Source: Curtobacterium sp. MR_MD2014
GTDB lineage: Bacteria > Actinomycetota > Actinomycetes > Actinomycetales > Microbacteriaceae
Direction: 5' to 3'
Length of the DNA stretch: 64,000 bases
NCBI RefSeq assembly: GCF_000772085.1
Contig: NZ_CP009755.1
Span: forward strand, 3,162,001-3,226,000
Shown piece by piece: positions 35,836 to 45,760 of the stretch. The notes below the pieces were generated by a model. The model had not been told where the DNA came from and searched no databases. It saw only the letters and a list, made by a program, of their open reading frames with translations. A program made the position numbers and the translations under genes. Within the stretch, counting starts at the first letter, position 1. Each line of letters opens with the position of its first letter.

Positions 35836-38613
35836 TCAGCCGAACAGTCCACGCAGCCAGCCGAACACCCCGAGCACGACACGGACGACGTCCGCGACGA
35901 AGCCACCGTGACCCGGTCCGCCCGGCTTCCCGTCACCGTGGCCGGGCTTGCCCGGCTTCCCGTCACCGTGACCCGGCTTGCCCGGGTGGTCGCCGCCGTG
36001 ACCCGGCTTGCCCGGGTGGTCGCCGCCGTGGCCGGGTCCGCCTGGGGTCCCGCCGTTGCCCGGCGTGCCACCGTCACCCGGCGTCGGGGTCTCGTCCTCG
36101 GCCAGGTCGAAGCCGACCAGGATCGGGTCGTGGTCGCTCGCCCGGTACACGTCGTCGCGGTACAGGTCGGTGACGTTGTAGTCGTAGCGGCTGTACTCCA
36201 GGCCCACCGACTCGGTCGAGTTGATGTTCCAGATGTCCACGCCGGTCACGGCCTCGAGCGCCGCGGGTGAGGCCAGCACGTGGTCGAGCGAACCGCTCAG
36301 GCCGCTGAACACGTAGGAGTACTCGGTCGGGTCCTTCGCCGGCCCGAGGTCGGTGTAGCCGGCGTCGCGCAGGACGACCATCGGGTCCTCCTCGCTGTAG
36401 GCGTTGAAGTCGCCGAGCATGAACACCCTGTCCGTGCCGTACTTCTCCTGCTCGGTGGTCGAGAACGCGGCGAGCGCCGTCGCCTGTGCCACGCGGGACG
36501 CGTTCGAGGCACCCTGGCCGTCGCCCTGGTCGGCGTCCGCGCCCGAGCCGGAGCCCTTCGACTTGAAGTGGTTCGCGATCACCAGGAAGTCGTCGTCCGC
36601 GTCCCCGCCGACCGGGCGGAAGGCGTCCGCGACGGGCTGGCGGGCGTTCACGAAGGCCGGGTCGTCGAGGATGGTCGACTCGCCGACGGGTGCGACGCGG
36701 TCCTGCTTGTAGATGAGGGCGAGGCGGATGACGTCCTCGCTCGCGGGCAGCACCGCCGGGGACGGCACGTACGCCCAGGTGTCCTGGCCGGTCGCCGCGT
36801 TCAGCGCCGAGACGAGCGTGCCGACGGCGGCGTCGCGGTCCTTGCCGAACCGTGCTGAGTTCTCGATCTCCTCGAGGGAGACCACGTCGGCACCGAGGGC
36901 GTTGATCGCCTTCACGATCTTCACCTGCTGGCGCTCGAGGTCGTCGGCGTTCGCGGCGCCACGGGCGTCGCAGCCACCGCGGACGGTCACGGGGTCGCCG
37001 TCGCGGTCGGTGTAGTACGTGCAGCCGGTGAGCTGGTCGCCCGTGGTCGGGAAGTAGTTCAGCACGTTGAACCCGGCGAGCTTGAGGTCCCCACCGACGT
37101 TCTCGGGGGCCGCGGTGCGGACCTGCGAGAACGACGCGGGCAGGTCTGCCGCGGGCGTCGCACCGGTGATCGGCGACGTCGGCTGGAACTTCCAGGTGTC
37201 GTTGCGGTAGTCGAGGACGACCGGCTCCGAGAAGGTCGCTGCGGCACCGACCGTGACCGGGCCCTGCGTGAGCCAGGACACCGGGACCGACTGGTTCGCG
37301 GCGCTGAGGAAGTTCGTGCTCGCACCGTCGTCGAGGACCACCGTGCGCGCGGCGTTGTCGGCGGCGACCTCCGCGGCCTCGGCGCTGCCCGGGCGGGCGA
37401 CCTCGGTCGGCTGGATCAGGCGCTTCGTGCCCGCGGCGAGCGCGATCTCGCCGTACTGGTTCGTCGTGTAGTTGTCGGCGACCGTGTAGTCGCCCTGCGG
37501 CGCGATCAGCATGCTCTCGAGCGACTCGCGCTGCGCGTCCGTGCGCGGCAGGGTCAGCGTGGCCGGGACCGGCTGCACGACGCCCGCGGCGGGGAGACCC
37601 TCGACGTCGGCGGTCGAGCCGACCTCGAGCTCGGTGAGGCCGTTGTACTCGGCGACCGTGCCCGTGAGGCGCACGGCGTCCCCGATGGCGACGCTGCCCG
37701 CGGTCGCGGCGGAGAACACGAACACGGCGTCCGACGCGGTGTGGGTGGCGAGGTCGACCGCCCCGCCCGTACCGGCGGTCTGGATCGTGTAGCCGTTCAG
37801 CCCACCCGTGGCGTAGACCGCGGTCACGACGCCCTCGGTGACGACGCGCTTCCCCACGTACGGCGACGCGGGACCCGTGCCCTGCAGCTGGGCGATCGTG
37901 ACCGCTTCGGCAGGTGTGGTGGGGGTGCCCGGATCGGTGGGGGTGCCCGGGTCGGTCGGCGTCGTGCCGGACCCGCCGGAGTTCTCCGGGGTCACCGAGG
38001 AGCCCAGGGCGAAGTCCGCCGCGTTGGAGTCGGTGTCGACGGTGCCGTCGCGGTGCAGCGCGTCCGGCACGGAGTTCGCCGTCCCGGTCGGCGCGACGGC
38101 GGTCTCGAACGTGTTCGACGTGCCGTAGCCCAGCAGGTCGACGACGCCGGGCGTCCCGGTGGTGACCGAGCCGACCGGCAGCGTGAGCGCCGTGGCCTGG
38201 TCGGACAGGACGAGCGTGCCGGTCGACCCGGACGGGTTGAGGCCGGTCACGGCGTCGGGGGTGGGCAGCGCCTGGCCGTTCGTCCCGTTCGAGCCCATCT
38301 GCACGAGGTACGACCCGTGTGCGGGGACGGTACCGCTGAGCTTGCCGACCGACGGCGTGCCGGTGTTCGCGGCGGCCCGGTACTGGATCGACCACCCGTC
38401 CACGGCGACGGCGGTGTCGGTCGGGTTCGCGATCTCGACGAACTTGTTCGTGAACGGCTGGTTCGCGCTGCCGCCCTTCAGGTACGCCTCGGCGATGACG
38501 AGGCCGGCGCCCGCGGGGTCCGCGACGGCGGTGGAGACGGAGACGAGCGGGGCGGCGACGAGCGTCGCTGCCACCGTGGCGCACAGCACGGTGCGCCGCA
38601 GGAGGTTGGGCAT
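35836..38613 (-). CDS. secreted ExeM/NucH-type extracellular endonuclease
   Basis: 925 aa. A signal peptide (about 1-31) is followed by a lamin-tail-like domain (38-160), a Pro/Thr linker, an OB-fold-like region (about 240-345) and an endonuclease/exonuclease/phosphatase domain (about 505-850). The nuclease motifs are present: F-N-V-L-N-Y-F, S-L-E-E-I-E-N, A-N-H-F-K-S-K, L-G-D-F-N-A-Y and S-D-H-D-P. The C-terminus is a Gly/Pro/His/Lys repeat region and then a hydrophobic end (V-L-G-V-F-G-W-L-R-G-L-F-G). It probably degrades extracellular DNA. AAGG lies before the ATG. Confidence 0.9.
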   Translation of the reverse strand: MPNLLRRTVLCATVAATLVAAPLVSVSTAVADPAGAGLVIAEAYLKGGSANQPFTNKFVEIANPTDTAVAVDGWSIQYRAAANTGTPSVGKLSGTVPAHGSYLVQMGSNGTNGQALPTPDAVTGLNPSGSTGTLVLSDQATALTLPVGSVTTGTPGVVDLLGYGTSNTFETAVAPTGTANSVPDALHRDGTVDTDSNAADFALGSSVTPENSGGSGTTPTDPGTPTDPGTPTTPAEAVTIAQLQGTGPASPYVGKRVVTEGVVTAVYATGGLNGYTIQTAGTGGAVDLATHTASDAVFVFSAATAGSVAIGDAVRLTGTVAEYNGLTELEVGSTADVEGLPAAGVVQPVPATLTLPRTDAQRESLESMLIAPQGDYTVADNYTTNQYGEIALAAGTKRLIQPTEVARPGSAEAAEVAADNAARTVVLDDGASTNFLSAANQSVPVSWLTQGPVTVGAAATFSEPVVLDYRNDTWKFQPTSPITGATPAADLPASFSQVRTAAPENVGGDLKLAGFNVLNYFPTTGDQLTGCTYYTDRDGDPVTVRGGCDARGAANADDLERQQVKIVKAINALGADVVSLEEIENSARFGKDRDAAVGTLVSALNAATGQDTWAYVPSPAVLPASEDVIRLALIYKQDRVAPVGESTILDDPAFVNARQPVADAFRPVGGDADDDFLVIANHFKSKGSGSGADADQGDGQGASNASRVAQATALAAFSTTEQEKYGTDRVFMLGDFNAYSEEDPMVVLRDAGYTDLGPAKDPTEYSYVFSGLSGSLDHVLASPAALEAVTGVDIWNINSTESVGLEYSRYDYNVTDLYRDDVYRASDHDPILVGFDLAEDETPTPGDGGTPGNGGTPGGPGHGGDHPGKPGHGGDHPGKPGHGDGKPGKPGHGDGKPGGPGHGGFVADVVRVVLGVFGWLRGLFG

Positions 38614-38752
38614 GCTGACCTTCGGCAGGAGGAGGGGGACTCCAGCACGCTAGCGACCTGCGGGGCCACTCAGGTTTCCGGCAGGTGAACGATCCGGTCC
38701 ACCCCCGTCCGGGGTGCGCAGCGTGGCGACGGGACGGTGCCCGGCGGCGCGC

Positions 38753-39499
38753 TCAGCCGGCGACCGGCACCCACCCGCTGCCGACCCGGTGCACGGCCGG
38801 TCCGTGCCCGGGCAGCACGATCTCCGGGATCGGCAGCGCCCGTGCGGACTCGAGCGCCGTCGCCTGGTCCGCGGTGAAGAACGGCGTGATCATGCGTGGT
38901 CGCGGCTGCCACGACCCCGGAAGCGTGTCGTGGTGCGAGACGACCGCGTCCCCGGTGACGATGGCGTTCGCGGCCGGCAACAGGTACGCGGTCGAGCCGG
39001 CCGTGTGCCCGACGGCGGGGAACGGCGTCATCGCACGCCCCGCGAAGTCGTGCGCGGTGAAGGCCCGGGCAGTGGGGACGGTCACGGGACGCAGGGCGTC
39101 GGAACCGACGGCCCGCGCCAGCCAGCGGAACGTCCGCGGTGCGGCGAGACGCCCGCCGATCTCCGCCGGCCGGACCTGCTGCCGCTGCGGCCCGCGCACG
39201 TTGTCGAGCTCGTCGGCGTGCGCCAGGACCTGCACGTGCGGGTACCGCTCGAGGATCCCCGGGATGCCCCCGACGTGGTCGACGTGCCCGTGCGTGACGT
39301 AGATGCGTCGGAGGTCGCCGAGGTCGTGCCCCGCCCAGCGCACGGTGTCGAGGACGAGCGCGGTGTCCGCGGGGTAGCCGGCGTCGATCAGCGCGACGCC
39401 GTCCTCCTCGGCGAGCACGACCCAGTTCGAGACCGGCCCCTCGACGAACACCACACCGGGTGCCACGGAGACGACGGACCGGGGCCTGCGGGAGCTCAT
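38753..39499 (-). CDS. MBL-fold metallo-hydrolase
   Basis: A 248-aa metallo-beta-lactamase-fold hydrolase with the zinc motif T-H-G-H-V-D-H at about residues 69-75, G-H-T-A-G-S further on, G-D-A-V, and a final P-G-H-G. The substrate is unknown. The ATG overlaps the truA stop by 4 bases (ATGA), so it is translated with truA. Confidence 0.85.
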   Translation of the reverse strand: MSSRRPRSVVSVAPGVVFVEGPVSNWVVLAEEDGVALIDAGYPADTALVLDTVRWAGHDLGDLRRIYVTHGHVDHVGGIPGILERYPHVQVLAHADELDNVRGPQRQQVRPAEIGGRLAAPRTFRWLARAVGSDALRPVTVPTARAFTAHDFAGRAMTPFPAVGHTAGSTAYLLPAANAIVTGDAVVSHHDTLPGSWQPRPRMITPFFTADQATALESARALPIPEIVLPGHGPAVHRVGSGWVPVAG

Positions 39500-40428
39500 C
39501 CCCCGACGGTACCGGCGTCCGGCTCGTCGTCCGTCCGGCGCGCACGGGTCTGCGCCGCCCGGGCCGCGAGCTCGTCGTCCCCCGGGTAGCCCACCTCGGT
39601 GAGGGTCAGACCGGCCGCGGGTGCGACCTTGAACGCGCTCGTGCGCTGCTGCGCGACCCGCAGCTCCTCGAGGCGGTCCGGGCCGAAGCGGCCCTCCCCG
39701 ACGACGATGGTCGCCCCGACCATCGCCCGCACCATGGAGTGGCAGAACGCGTCGGCCTGGAGGCGCGCCACCAGCACGCCGTCCGGCTCGCGGTCCCAGC
39801 GGAACTCCTGCAGCGTCCGGATCGTGGTCGCGCCCTCGCGCGGCTTGCAGAAGGTCGCGAAGTCGTGCAGCCCGAGCAACGTCAGCGCACCGCGCTCCAT
39901 CGCCGCCGGGTCCAGGCGCGTCGGGTGCCAGAGCGTGTGCCCGCGGCGACGTGGGTCGCGCGGGGCGTCGGCGTCCGCCACCCGGTACTCGTAGCGCCGC
40001 CAGAGCGGGGAGAACCGGGCGTCGAAGCCGTCCGGTGCGACCGACGCGCGCGTGACGACGACGTCGCCCGTCGCCCCGGCGAGCCCGTTCACGCGCTTGA
40101 CGAGTCCGTCGAGCGAGGTGCGAGGAGGGCCGTCCGGCGACGACCGCCGCGGACGGGTGAGCGCACCCCACTGCTCCGCGGTCAGGTCGACGTGGGCGAC
40201 CTGCCCGGTGGCGTGCACCCCGGCGTCCGTCCGACCGGCGACCGTCAGCTGCGGCGGCGCGCCCCACCGGGTGAAGACCGTGGCGAGCGCGGACTCGAGC
40301 GCGCCCTGCACGGTCCGCAGGCCGGGCTGCCGGGCCCAGCCGGAGAACGCGGCCCCGTCGTAGGCGACGTCCAGCCGCAGCCGCACGGCACCGCCGACAC
40401 CGGCACCCGAGTCGTCCGTCCCTGCCAC
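39496..40428 (-). CDS. truA: tRNA pseudouridine(38-40) synthase
   Basis: Converts U38-U40 in tRNA anticodon stems to pseudouridine. 310 aa, with the catalytic Asp in the G-R-T-D-A-G-V-H motif. An Arg/Pro insertion occurs near residue 95-105. In many actinobacteria truA follows rplQ; here the two are about 6.6 kb apart. The GTG start lies 7 nt after a TACGCT box, the same arrangement as coaA, so the transcript is probably leaderless. A half copy of the GCCTCCCGTCCGG element lies just upstream (40457-40469). Confidence 0.95.
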   Translation of the reverse strand: MAGTDDSGAGVGGAVRLRLDVAYDGAAFSGWARQPGLRTVQGALESALATVFTRWGAPPQLTVAGRTDAGVHATGQVAHVDLTAEQWGALTRPRRSSPDGPPRTSLDGLVKRVNGLAGATGDVVVTRASVAPDGFDARFSPLWRRYEYRVADADAPRDPRRRGHTLWHPTRLDPAAMERGALTLLGLHDFATFCKPREGATTIRTLQEFRWDREPDGVLVARLQADAFCHSMVRAMVGATIVVGEGRFGPDRLEELRVAQQRTSAFKVAPAAGLTLTEVGYPGDDELAARAAQTRARRTDDEPDAGTVGG

Positions 40429-40617
40429 GGGAGCGAGCGTACCGGGGCCGGGGCGGGCCTCCCGTCCGGCCCCGCCGACGACGACGACCGCCCGTACCCG
40501 CCGACGGCGACGGGCAGCCCCGCTGACGGCGACCGTGCGCCGGTGTCAGCGCCACGTCAGTGCCGCGTGAGCGGCCGGCGGCACGATCGTCCCGACATCG
40601 ACGAAAGGACCTGTGCG

Positions 40618-41625
40618 ATGACCACCACACCACTCGCCGTCGAGGCGACCGGCCTCGTCAAGACGTTCGGCAGCAACCGTGCCGTGGACGGGGTCGACCT
40701 CCGCGTCGAGGCCGGCACGGTCTACGGCGTGCTCGGCCCGAACGGCGCCGGCAAGACGACCACCATCTCGATGCTCGCGACCCTGCTGCGGCCGGACGGC
40801 GGCGAGGCCCGCGTCTTCGGGCACGACGTCCGCCGCGAGCCGCAGACGGTCCGCTCCCTGATCGGGGTGACGGGGCAGTACGCGAGCGTCGACGAGACGC
40901 TCAGCGCCACCGAGAACCTCGTCATCTTCGCGCGGCTGCTCGGGCTCTCCCGCACCGACGCGAAGCGCAAGGCGGTCGAGCTGCTCGAGCGCTTCGGGCT
41001 GTCCGAGGCCGCGTCGCGTCCGCTCAAGAAGTTCTCCGGGGGCATGCGCCGCCGGCTCGACCTGGCCGCGAGCCTCATCGCGCAGCCGCCGCTCATCTTC
41101 CTCGACGAGCCGACGACCGGCCTCGACCCCCGCACCCGGGCGCAGATGTGGGACACGATCCGCGAGCTCGTCGCGACCGGGTCGACCGTCCTGCTCACGA
41201 CGCAGTACCTCGACGAGGCCGACCAGCTCGCCGACCGCATCGCCGTCATCGACCACGGACGTGTCGTGGCCGAGGGCACCGCGGACGAGCTGAAGTCCTC
41301 GGTCGGCACGGCCTCGCTGCAGCTCCGTCTGGCGGACGCGGATGCGGACGCCCTCGCGACCGCGGCGTCGCTCGTCGAGCGCGTGCTCGGCACCCCGGCG
41401 GTCGTCAGCCCGGAGGGCGCGCGGCTCACCGCCCCGATGACGGCGCCCGACCGGGTCACCGACCTGCTCGTGTCGTTCCGCGACGCGGGCGTCTCCCTCG
41501 CCGAGATGAGCGTGCAGAAGCCGACCCTCGACGAGGTCTTCCTCACCATCACCGGCTCACCGACGTCCGCGGACGCCGACGCCGACACCGAGTCCGAGCG
41601 CGCGCTCGAAGGGAGCCCCGCATGA
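40618..41625 (+). CDS. DrrA-type ABC exporter ATP-binding protein
   Basis: 335 aa. Walker A G-P-N-G-A-G-K-T-T-T, signature F-S-G-G-M-R-R-R-L-D and Walker B L-I-F-L-D-E-P-T-T-G-L-D match the daunorubicin-resistance (DrrA) group, as does the C-terminal extension after T-T-Q-Y-L-D-E-A-D-Q-L. It would power export of a lipid or antibiotic-like compound with the permease that follows. AAAGGA precedes the ATG. The end overlaps the next start (ATGA). Confidence 0.92.
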   Translation: MTTTPLAVEATGLVKTFGSNRAVDGVDLRVEAGTVYGVLGPNGAGKTTTISMLATLLRPDGGEARVFGHDVRREPQTVRSLIGVTGQYASVDETLSATENLVIFARLLGLSRTDAKRKAVELLERFGLSEAASRPLKKFSGGMRRRLDLAASLIAQPPLIFLDEPTTGLDPRTRAQMWDTIRELVATGSTVLLTTQYLDEADQLADRIAVIDHGRVVAEGTADELKSSVGTASLQLRLADADADALATAASLVERVLGTPAVVSPEGARLTAPMTAPDRVTDLLVSFRDAGVSLAEMSVQKPTLDEVFLTITGSPTSADADADTESERALEGSPA

Positions 41626-42458
41626 CCACCTTCGCCCCGACCCCCACCACCACGTCCTCGCCCCGCGTGACCCCCCGACCCGGGATCGGCGGCACCGGCC
41701 TGGCCGCCACCGTCCGCCAGTCGTTCACGATGGCGTACCGCGGACTCGTGAAGATCCGCCGGACCCCCGAGCAGCTGTTCGACGTCACGCTCATGCCGAT
41801 CGTCTTCACGGTGATGTTCACGTACATCTTCGGCGGCGCGATCTCCGGCGACGTCGGCAGCTACCTGCCCGTGATCATCCCCGGCATCCTCGTGCAGACG
41901 GCGATCACGTCGTCGGTCGTCACCGGCGTGCAGCTCCGCGAGGACATGGACAAGGGCGTGTTCGACCGGTTCCGGTCGCTCCCGATCGCCCGGATCGCCC
42001 CGCTCGCCGGGGCCCTGCTCGCCGACACCGTCCGCTACGCCATCGCGACGACGATCACGTTCGTGGTGGGCATCGTCATGGGGCTGCGTCCCGCCGGCGG
42101 ACTCGGCGCCGTGCTCCTCGCGGCGCTGCTCGTCATCGTGGTGGCGTGGGCGATCAGCTGGGTCTTCGCGTACTTCGGGGTCATCGCCCGGACCGCGTCG
42201 AGCGTCTCCGGCATCGCGAACCTCGTGCTGTTCCCGCTGACGTTCCTGTCGAACGCCTTCGTCCCGACCGACACGCTGCCCGCCTGGCTGCGCTGGTTCA
42301 CCGAGGTCAACCCGGTCTCGCACCTCATCACCGCGGTGCGCGACCTGGTGAACCACGGCGTGGTCGGCGGCGACCTCTGGCTGAGCCTGCTCGGCGCGGC
42401 CGTGGTCGTCGCGGTGTTCGCCCCGCTGACGGTCCGCGCGTACATGCGGAAGGCCTGA
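41622..42458 (+). CDS. DrrB-type ABC exporter permease
   Basis: 278 aa, ABC-2 type permease with six predicted helices. It starts with a Thr/Pro-rich cytosolic segment, then the family pattern R-T-P-E-Q-L-F-D-V-T-L-M-P and, further on, P-L-T-F-L-S-N-A-F-V-P and W-L-R-W-F-T-E-V-N-P-V-S-H, characteristic of DrrB. Translated together with the ATPase gene; GAAGGGAG lies upstream. The substrate is unknown. Confidence 0.92.
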   Translation: MTTFAPTPTTTSSPRVTPRPGIGGTGLAATVRQSFTMAYRGLVKIRRTPEQLFDVTLMPIVFTVMFTYIFGGAISGDVGSYLPVIIPGILVQTAITSSVVTGVQLREDMDKGVFDRFRSLPIARIAPLAGALLADTVRYAIATTITFVVGIVMGLRPAGGLGAVLLAALLVIVVAWAISWVFAYFGVIARTASSVSGIANLVLFPLTFLSNAFVPTDTLPAWLRWFTEVNPVSHLITAVRDLVNHGVVGGDLWLSLLGAAVVVAVFAPLTVRAYMRKA

Positions 42459-42460
42459 CG

Positions 42461-42495
42461 GTCCGGGCGACCGTCCGGGAGCGGACGGCCCGGAC
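42461..42495. terminator. bidirectional terminator between drrB-type gene and the BTAD regulator
   Basis: A 14-bp stem in two parts (GTCCGGG/CCCGGAC and CCGTCCG/CGGACGG) with a 3-nt bulge and a GGAG loop. Confidence 0.65.
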
Positions 42496-42500
42496 GCCGG

Positions 42501-45500
42501 TCAGCCGGGCAGGCGAGCGTCCTCGAGCACGCGCCGCACCCACGAGACGGCCTCGGTCCGGTCCCTGCCGGCCGCGGCCGTCTCGGCGTCGGCGAGCGCC
42601 GGCTCCCCCACGGCCTCGGCGAGCAGCGGTCGCAGCCGGGCGTGCGCGAGCACCGCGAAGTCCTGCCGCGAGCCGATCCGCGTGAGCGTGCCCCAGCACG
42701 CGGCAGCCGTGTCCGGACGTCCGGTGCGCGCGTACGCGATCGCGAGCCCGGCGAGTGCCGTCCCGATGACGGGCACGTCCCGGCGGGCCTGGCGGAGCCG
42801 CAGCTGCACGAGGGTGCCGACACGGATCCGGCGGGCGACAGCCAGTTCGGCTGCCGGGAGGCCCGGGGCCGCGCCGTCGGTCCGGCCCGCGCCCGCCTCG
42901 TCCACCGCCGCGATGCGTGCCGCCCCCGCCGTCAGCGCCCAGTGCGCGGCGGGTCCGCGACCGGGCTGCACGACGTCCCAGGCCGCGGCGTACGCCGCCG
43001 CGGCCCCGGCGAGGTCGCCCTCGTACCGCGCGCACTCGGCGGTGATCGCGACCGCGAGCACGGCGATCAGCCCGCGGTCGTCGAACCCGCCGCGGCCGCC
43101 GTCGGGCCGGTGCCGCAGGTCTGCTGCGACGGCACGTGCACGGTCGACGTCGCCGGTCGCGGCCGAGGCGAGACCGACGGTCCACCCGATCTCGTACAGG
43201 TCGTCCTCCGCCCCGAACAGCTCGAGGTCCTCCCGGGCGGTGACGGCGGCGGCGAGGGACTCCCGGTACCGCCCGGACTGCGCGAGCAGCTGAGTCAGCG
43301 TGACCGCGACGGTGCCCGTGGTCCAGGCCTCTCCGGTCGTCCGTGCCAGCTCCTCCGCACGCCGGATGTACCGCAGCGCCCCGGCCGGGTCGCCGTCGTT
43401 CTCGGCCAGCGGCGCGCTGAGCAGGTGGCCGAGCAGGGCGACCGCGGGCTCCCGGTGGGCACGCAGCCGTGCCAGCTCGGCGGAGCCCTGCTCGGGTCGC
43501 GGCAGGGCGAGCAGGAGCCCGGCGAGCGCGTCGACGACCGGGTCCTCGGCACGCCCGGAGCGGTGCAGCTCCCGGAGTCCGCTGATCGCCCGGGCGGTGG
43601 TGCGGAGGTCGGTGAACACCGCGGTCGCACCGCACATCACGAGGCCGATCACCGTCGCGGTGCGGTCGGCCGGCGCCGGCACGCGCGACCGCAGCGCCGC
43701 GACGACGTCGGGTGCGGTCGCGGCGACCTCGCGGTGCAGCCCGCGGAGCGTCCAGTACCCGCCGAGGGCCGCGAAGACCTGCGCCACCGTCGGCACGTCG
43801 TCGGCGCGGATCGCCCAGCGCAGCAGGGTGACGAGCGTGTCGGCCTCGCGGCGGACCTCGGTGAACGCGACGAGCTGCGCCGGACCCCGCAGTGCGAACA
43901 GGTTGCGCGCTGCCGACAGCTCCCGGCCCCACGCGGTCATGGCCGCCCGCACGGCCTCGGTGGTGCCCCGCGCCGCCAGGCGTGCGGCGCCGAACTCGCG
44001 CACGGTCTCGAGCAGTCGGTAGCGGACCGGCTCCCCCTCGACCTCGACGAGCTGCACGAGGGACTGTTCCACCAGGTCGGCGAGGTCGTCGAGCGCGTCC
44101 CACCGCCGTCCGGGCTCCGCCACCGACTCGACGGCCTCGACCGCGACACCGTCGGGGAACAGTGCGAGGCGGGTCAGCAGGTCCTGGGCGCCCTCGTCGA
44201 GCAGCCGCCAGCTCCACTCGATGACGGCGAGCAGGGTGCGGTGCCGTTCGGGAGCGCTCCGGTCACCACCGCGCAGCAGGGCGAAGCGGTCGTCGAGCCG
44301 CCGTTCGACCTCGTCGACCGACATCCCCCGGATGCGGGCGGCGGCGAGCTCGATGGCGAGCGGCGACCCGTCGAGTCGGGTGCAGATCCTGCGCACCGCG
44401 TCCACGGGCAGCACCGCACCGGGCCGAGCGGCACGGGCGCGTTCGGTGAACAGCCGGACCGCCGCGCCGTCGGCCTCGACCGGCAGCGGTCCGAGGGGTG
44501 CGACGACCTCGCCCGCGATGGCGAGCGGTGCCCGGGACGTCGTGAGCACCCGCAGGCCGGGCACGGCGGCGAGCAGGTCGGCCGTGCAGCGGGCCACGGC
44601 CTGCAGCAGGTGCTCGCAGTTGTCGAGCACGAGCACCGTCGGTCCGTCGTCGAGGGCACGCACCACCCGGCCCCACAGGTCGGTGACGACCGCGTCCTGC
44701 AGCATGCGCGCCGTCCGGACCTCGGTGATCCCGAGCAGTGCGCCGAGGGCAGGCAGCAGGTCCTCGCCGTCGTCGATCGGTGCGAGCTCGCAGACGACGA
44801 CGCCCGTGGTCGGGGGCAGCGCGGCGGCGACGGCCTGCGCCAGACGCGTCTTGCCGAGTCCGCCCGGGCCGAGCACCGTGACCAGGCGGTGCTCGTCGAG
44901 CGACCGGGACACCGTCGCGACGTCGTCCTGCCGCCCGACGAGCTCGTTCGGCGCGACCCGGAGCCCGGTCCGCCGGACCGGGTGGTCGGTCGCGGACGCC
45001 GACCGACGCAGGAGCTCGGCGTTCAGCCGCACGAGCTCCGCGGACGGATCGGCCCCGAGTCCGTCCGCCAGCCGTCCGCGGTGCGCGGCGAACACCGCGA
45101 GTGCCTCCGGGGTCCGCCCGTCGACGTCGAGGGCGCGCATCGCTCCGCCGACCGCCGTGTCGTCGAAGGGCGCCGCGTCGACCTCGGCGAGCCAGGTGGT
45201 CGCAGCAGCGGCGGCGTCGCCGTCCTCGAGCAGCAGGACGGCGAGCCGCCGACGCAGGGCGTGCTCGACCGCGGCCGCGCGGTCGGCGAGCGCCGAGCCC
45301 AGGTCCCCGTCGACGTCCGCACCCGGTGCGCCCCGCCACCGGCCGAGCGCTCCCCGCACCGCTGCGGTGTCGGGTGCGTGCACGGCCCGCTCCGCGGCGA
45401 CGAGGTCGACGTCCGCCGGGTCGCCACCGAGCGCGTACCCCGTGCTGGTCGACACGACGAGACCGTCCGCCGTCGTCCGGCGCAGTCGGGAGACCAGGGT

Positions 45501-45704
45501 CTGCAGGGCCGCCCGGGCGCCCCTCGGCCGGTCCGCACCCCAGAGCTCGTCGATCAGTGCCTCGGTGCCGAGTGCACGGCCGGGTGCGAGCACCAGCGCG
45601 GTCAGGAACGACCGCGCGAGTGCACCGGGAACGGCGACCGCGGCACCGTCCGGGCCCGCCACCGTCACCGGTCCGAGGACGGCGACACGGGACGCGACGG
45701 GCAC
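42501..45704 (-). CDS. AfsR/SARP-like regulator: BTAD, NB-ARC ATPase and TPR repeats
   Basis: 1067 aa. An OmpR-type winged helix (about 1-95) is followed by a bacterial transcriptional activation (BTAD) domain (about 96-235) and an NTPase domain with G-P-G-G-L-G-K-T at about 281-288 and V-L-V-L-D-N-C-E-H at about 354-362. An Ala/Arg-rich helical TPR-like region completes the protein. Such proteins activate secondary-metabolism or stress genes in actinobacteria. It converges on the DrrAB exporter. A TAGACT box lies 6 nt before the GTG, and GAGG is too close to serve as a ribosome site, so the transcript is probably leaderless. Confidence 0.88.
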   Translation of the reverse strand: MPVASRVAVLGPVTVAGPDGAAVAVPGALARSFLTALVLAPGRALGTEALIDELWGADRPRGARAALQTLVSRLRRTTADGLVVSTSTGYALGGDPADVDLVAAERAVHAPDTAAVRGALGRWRGAPGADVDGDLGSALADRAAAVEHALRRRLAVLLLEDGDAAAAATTWLAEVDAAPFDDTAVGGAMRALDVDGRTPEALAVFAAHRGRLADGLGADPSAELVRLNAELLRRSASATDHPVRRTGLRVAPNELVGRQDDVATVSRSLDEHRLVTVLGPGGLGKTRLAQAVAAALPPTTGVVVCELAPIDDGEDLLPALGALLGITEVRTARMLQDAVVTDLWGRVVRALDDGPTVLVLDNCEHLLQAVARCTADLLAAVPGLRVLTTSRAPLAIAGEVVAPLGPLPVEADGAAVRLFTERARAARPGAVLPVDAVRRICTRLDGSPLAIELAAARIRGMSVDEVERRLDDRFALLRGGDRSAPERHRTLLAVIEWSWRLLDEGAQDLLTRLALFPDGVAVEAVESVAEPGRRWDALDDLADLVEQSLVQLVEVEGEPVRYRLLETVREFGAARLAARGTTEAVRAAMTAWGRELSAARNLFALRGPAQLVAFTEVRREADTLVTLLRWAIRADDVPTVAQVFAALGGYWTLRGLHREVAATAPDVVAALRSRVPAPADRTATVIGLVMCGATAVFTDLRTTARAISGLRELHRSGRAEDPVVDALAGLLLALPRPEQGSAELARLRAHREPAVALLGHLLSAPLAENDGDPAGALRYIRRAEELARTTGEAWTTGTVAVTLTQLLAQSGRYRESLAAAVTAREDLELFGAEDDLYEIGWTVGLASAATGDVDRARAVAADLRHRPDGGRGGFDDRGLIAVLAVAITAECARYEGDLAGAAAAYAAAWDVVQPGRGPAAHWALTAGAARIAAVDEAGAGRTDGAAPGLPAAELAVARRIRVGTLVQLRLRQARRDVPVIGTALAGLAIAYARTGRPDTAAACWGTLTRIGSRQDFAVLAHARLRPLLAEAVGEPALADAETAAAGRDRTEAVSWVRRVLEDARLPG

Positions 45705-45760
45705 CCTCGGAGTCTACGGACGACCGGTACCGGAGCGCGACGCCACTGCGGGGCGGGACC

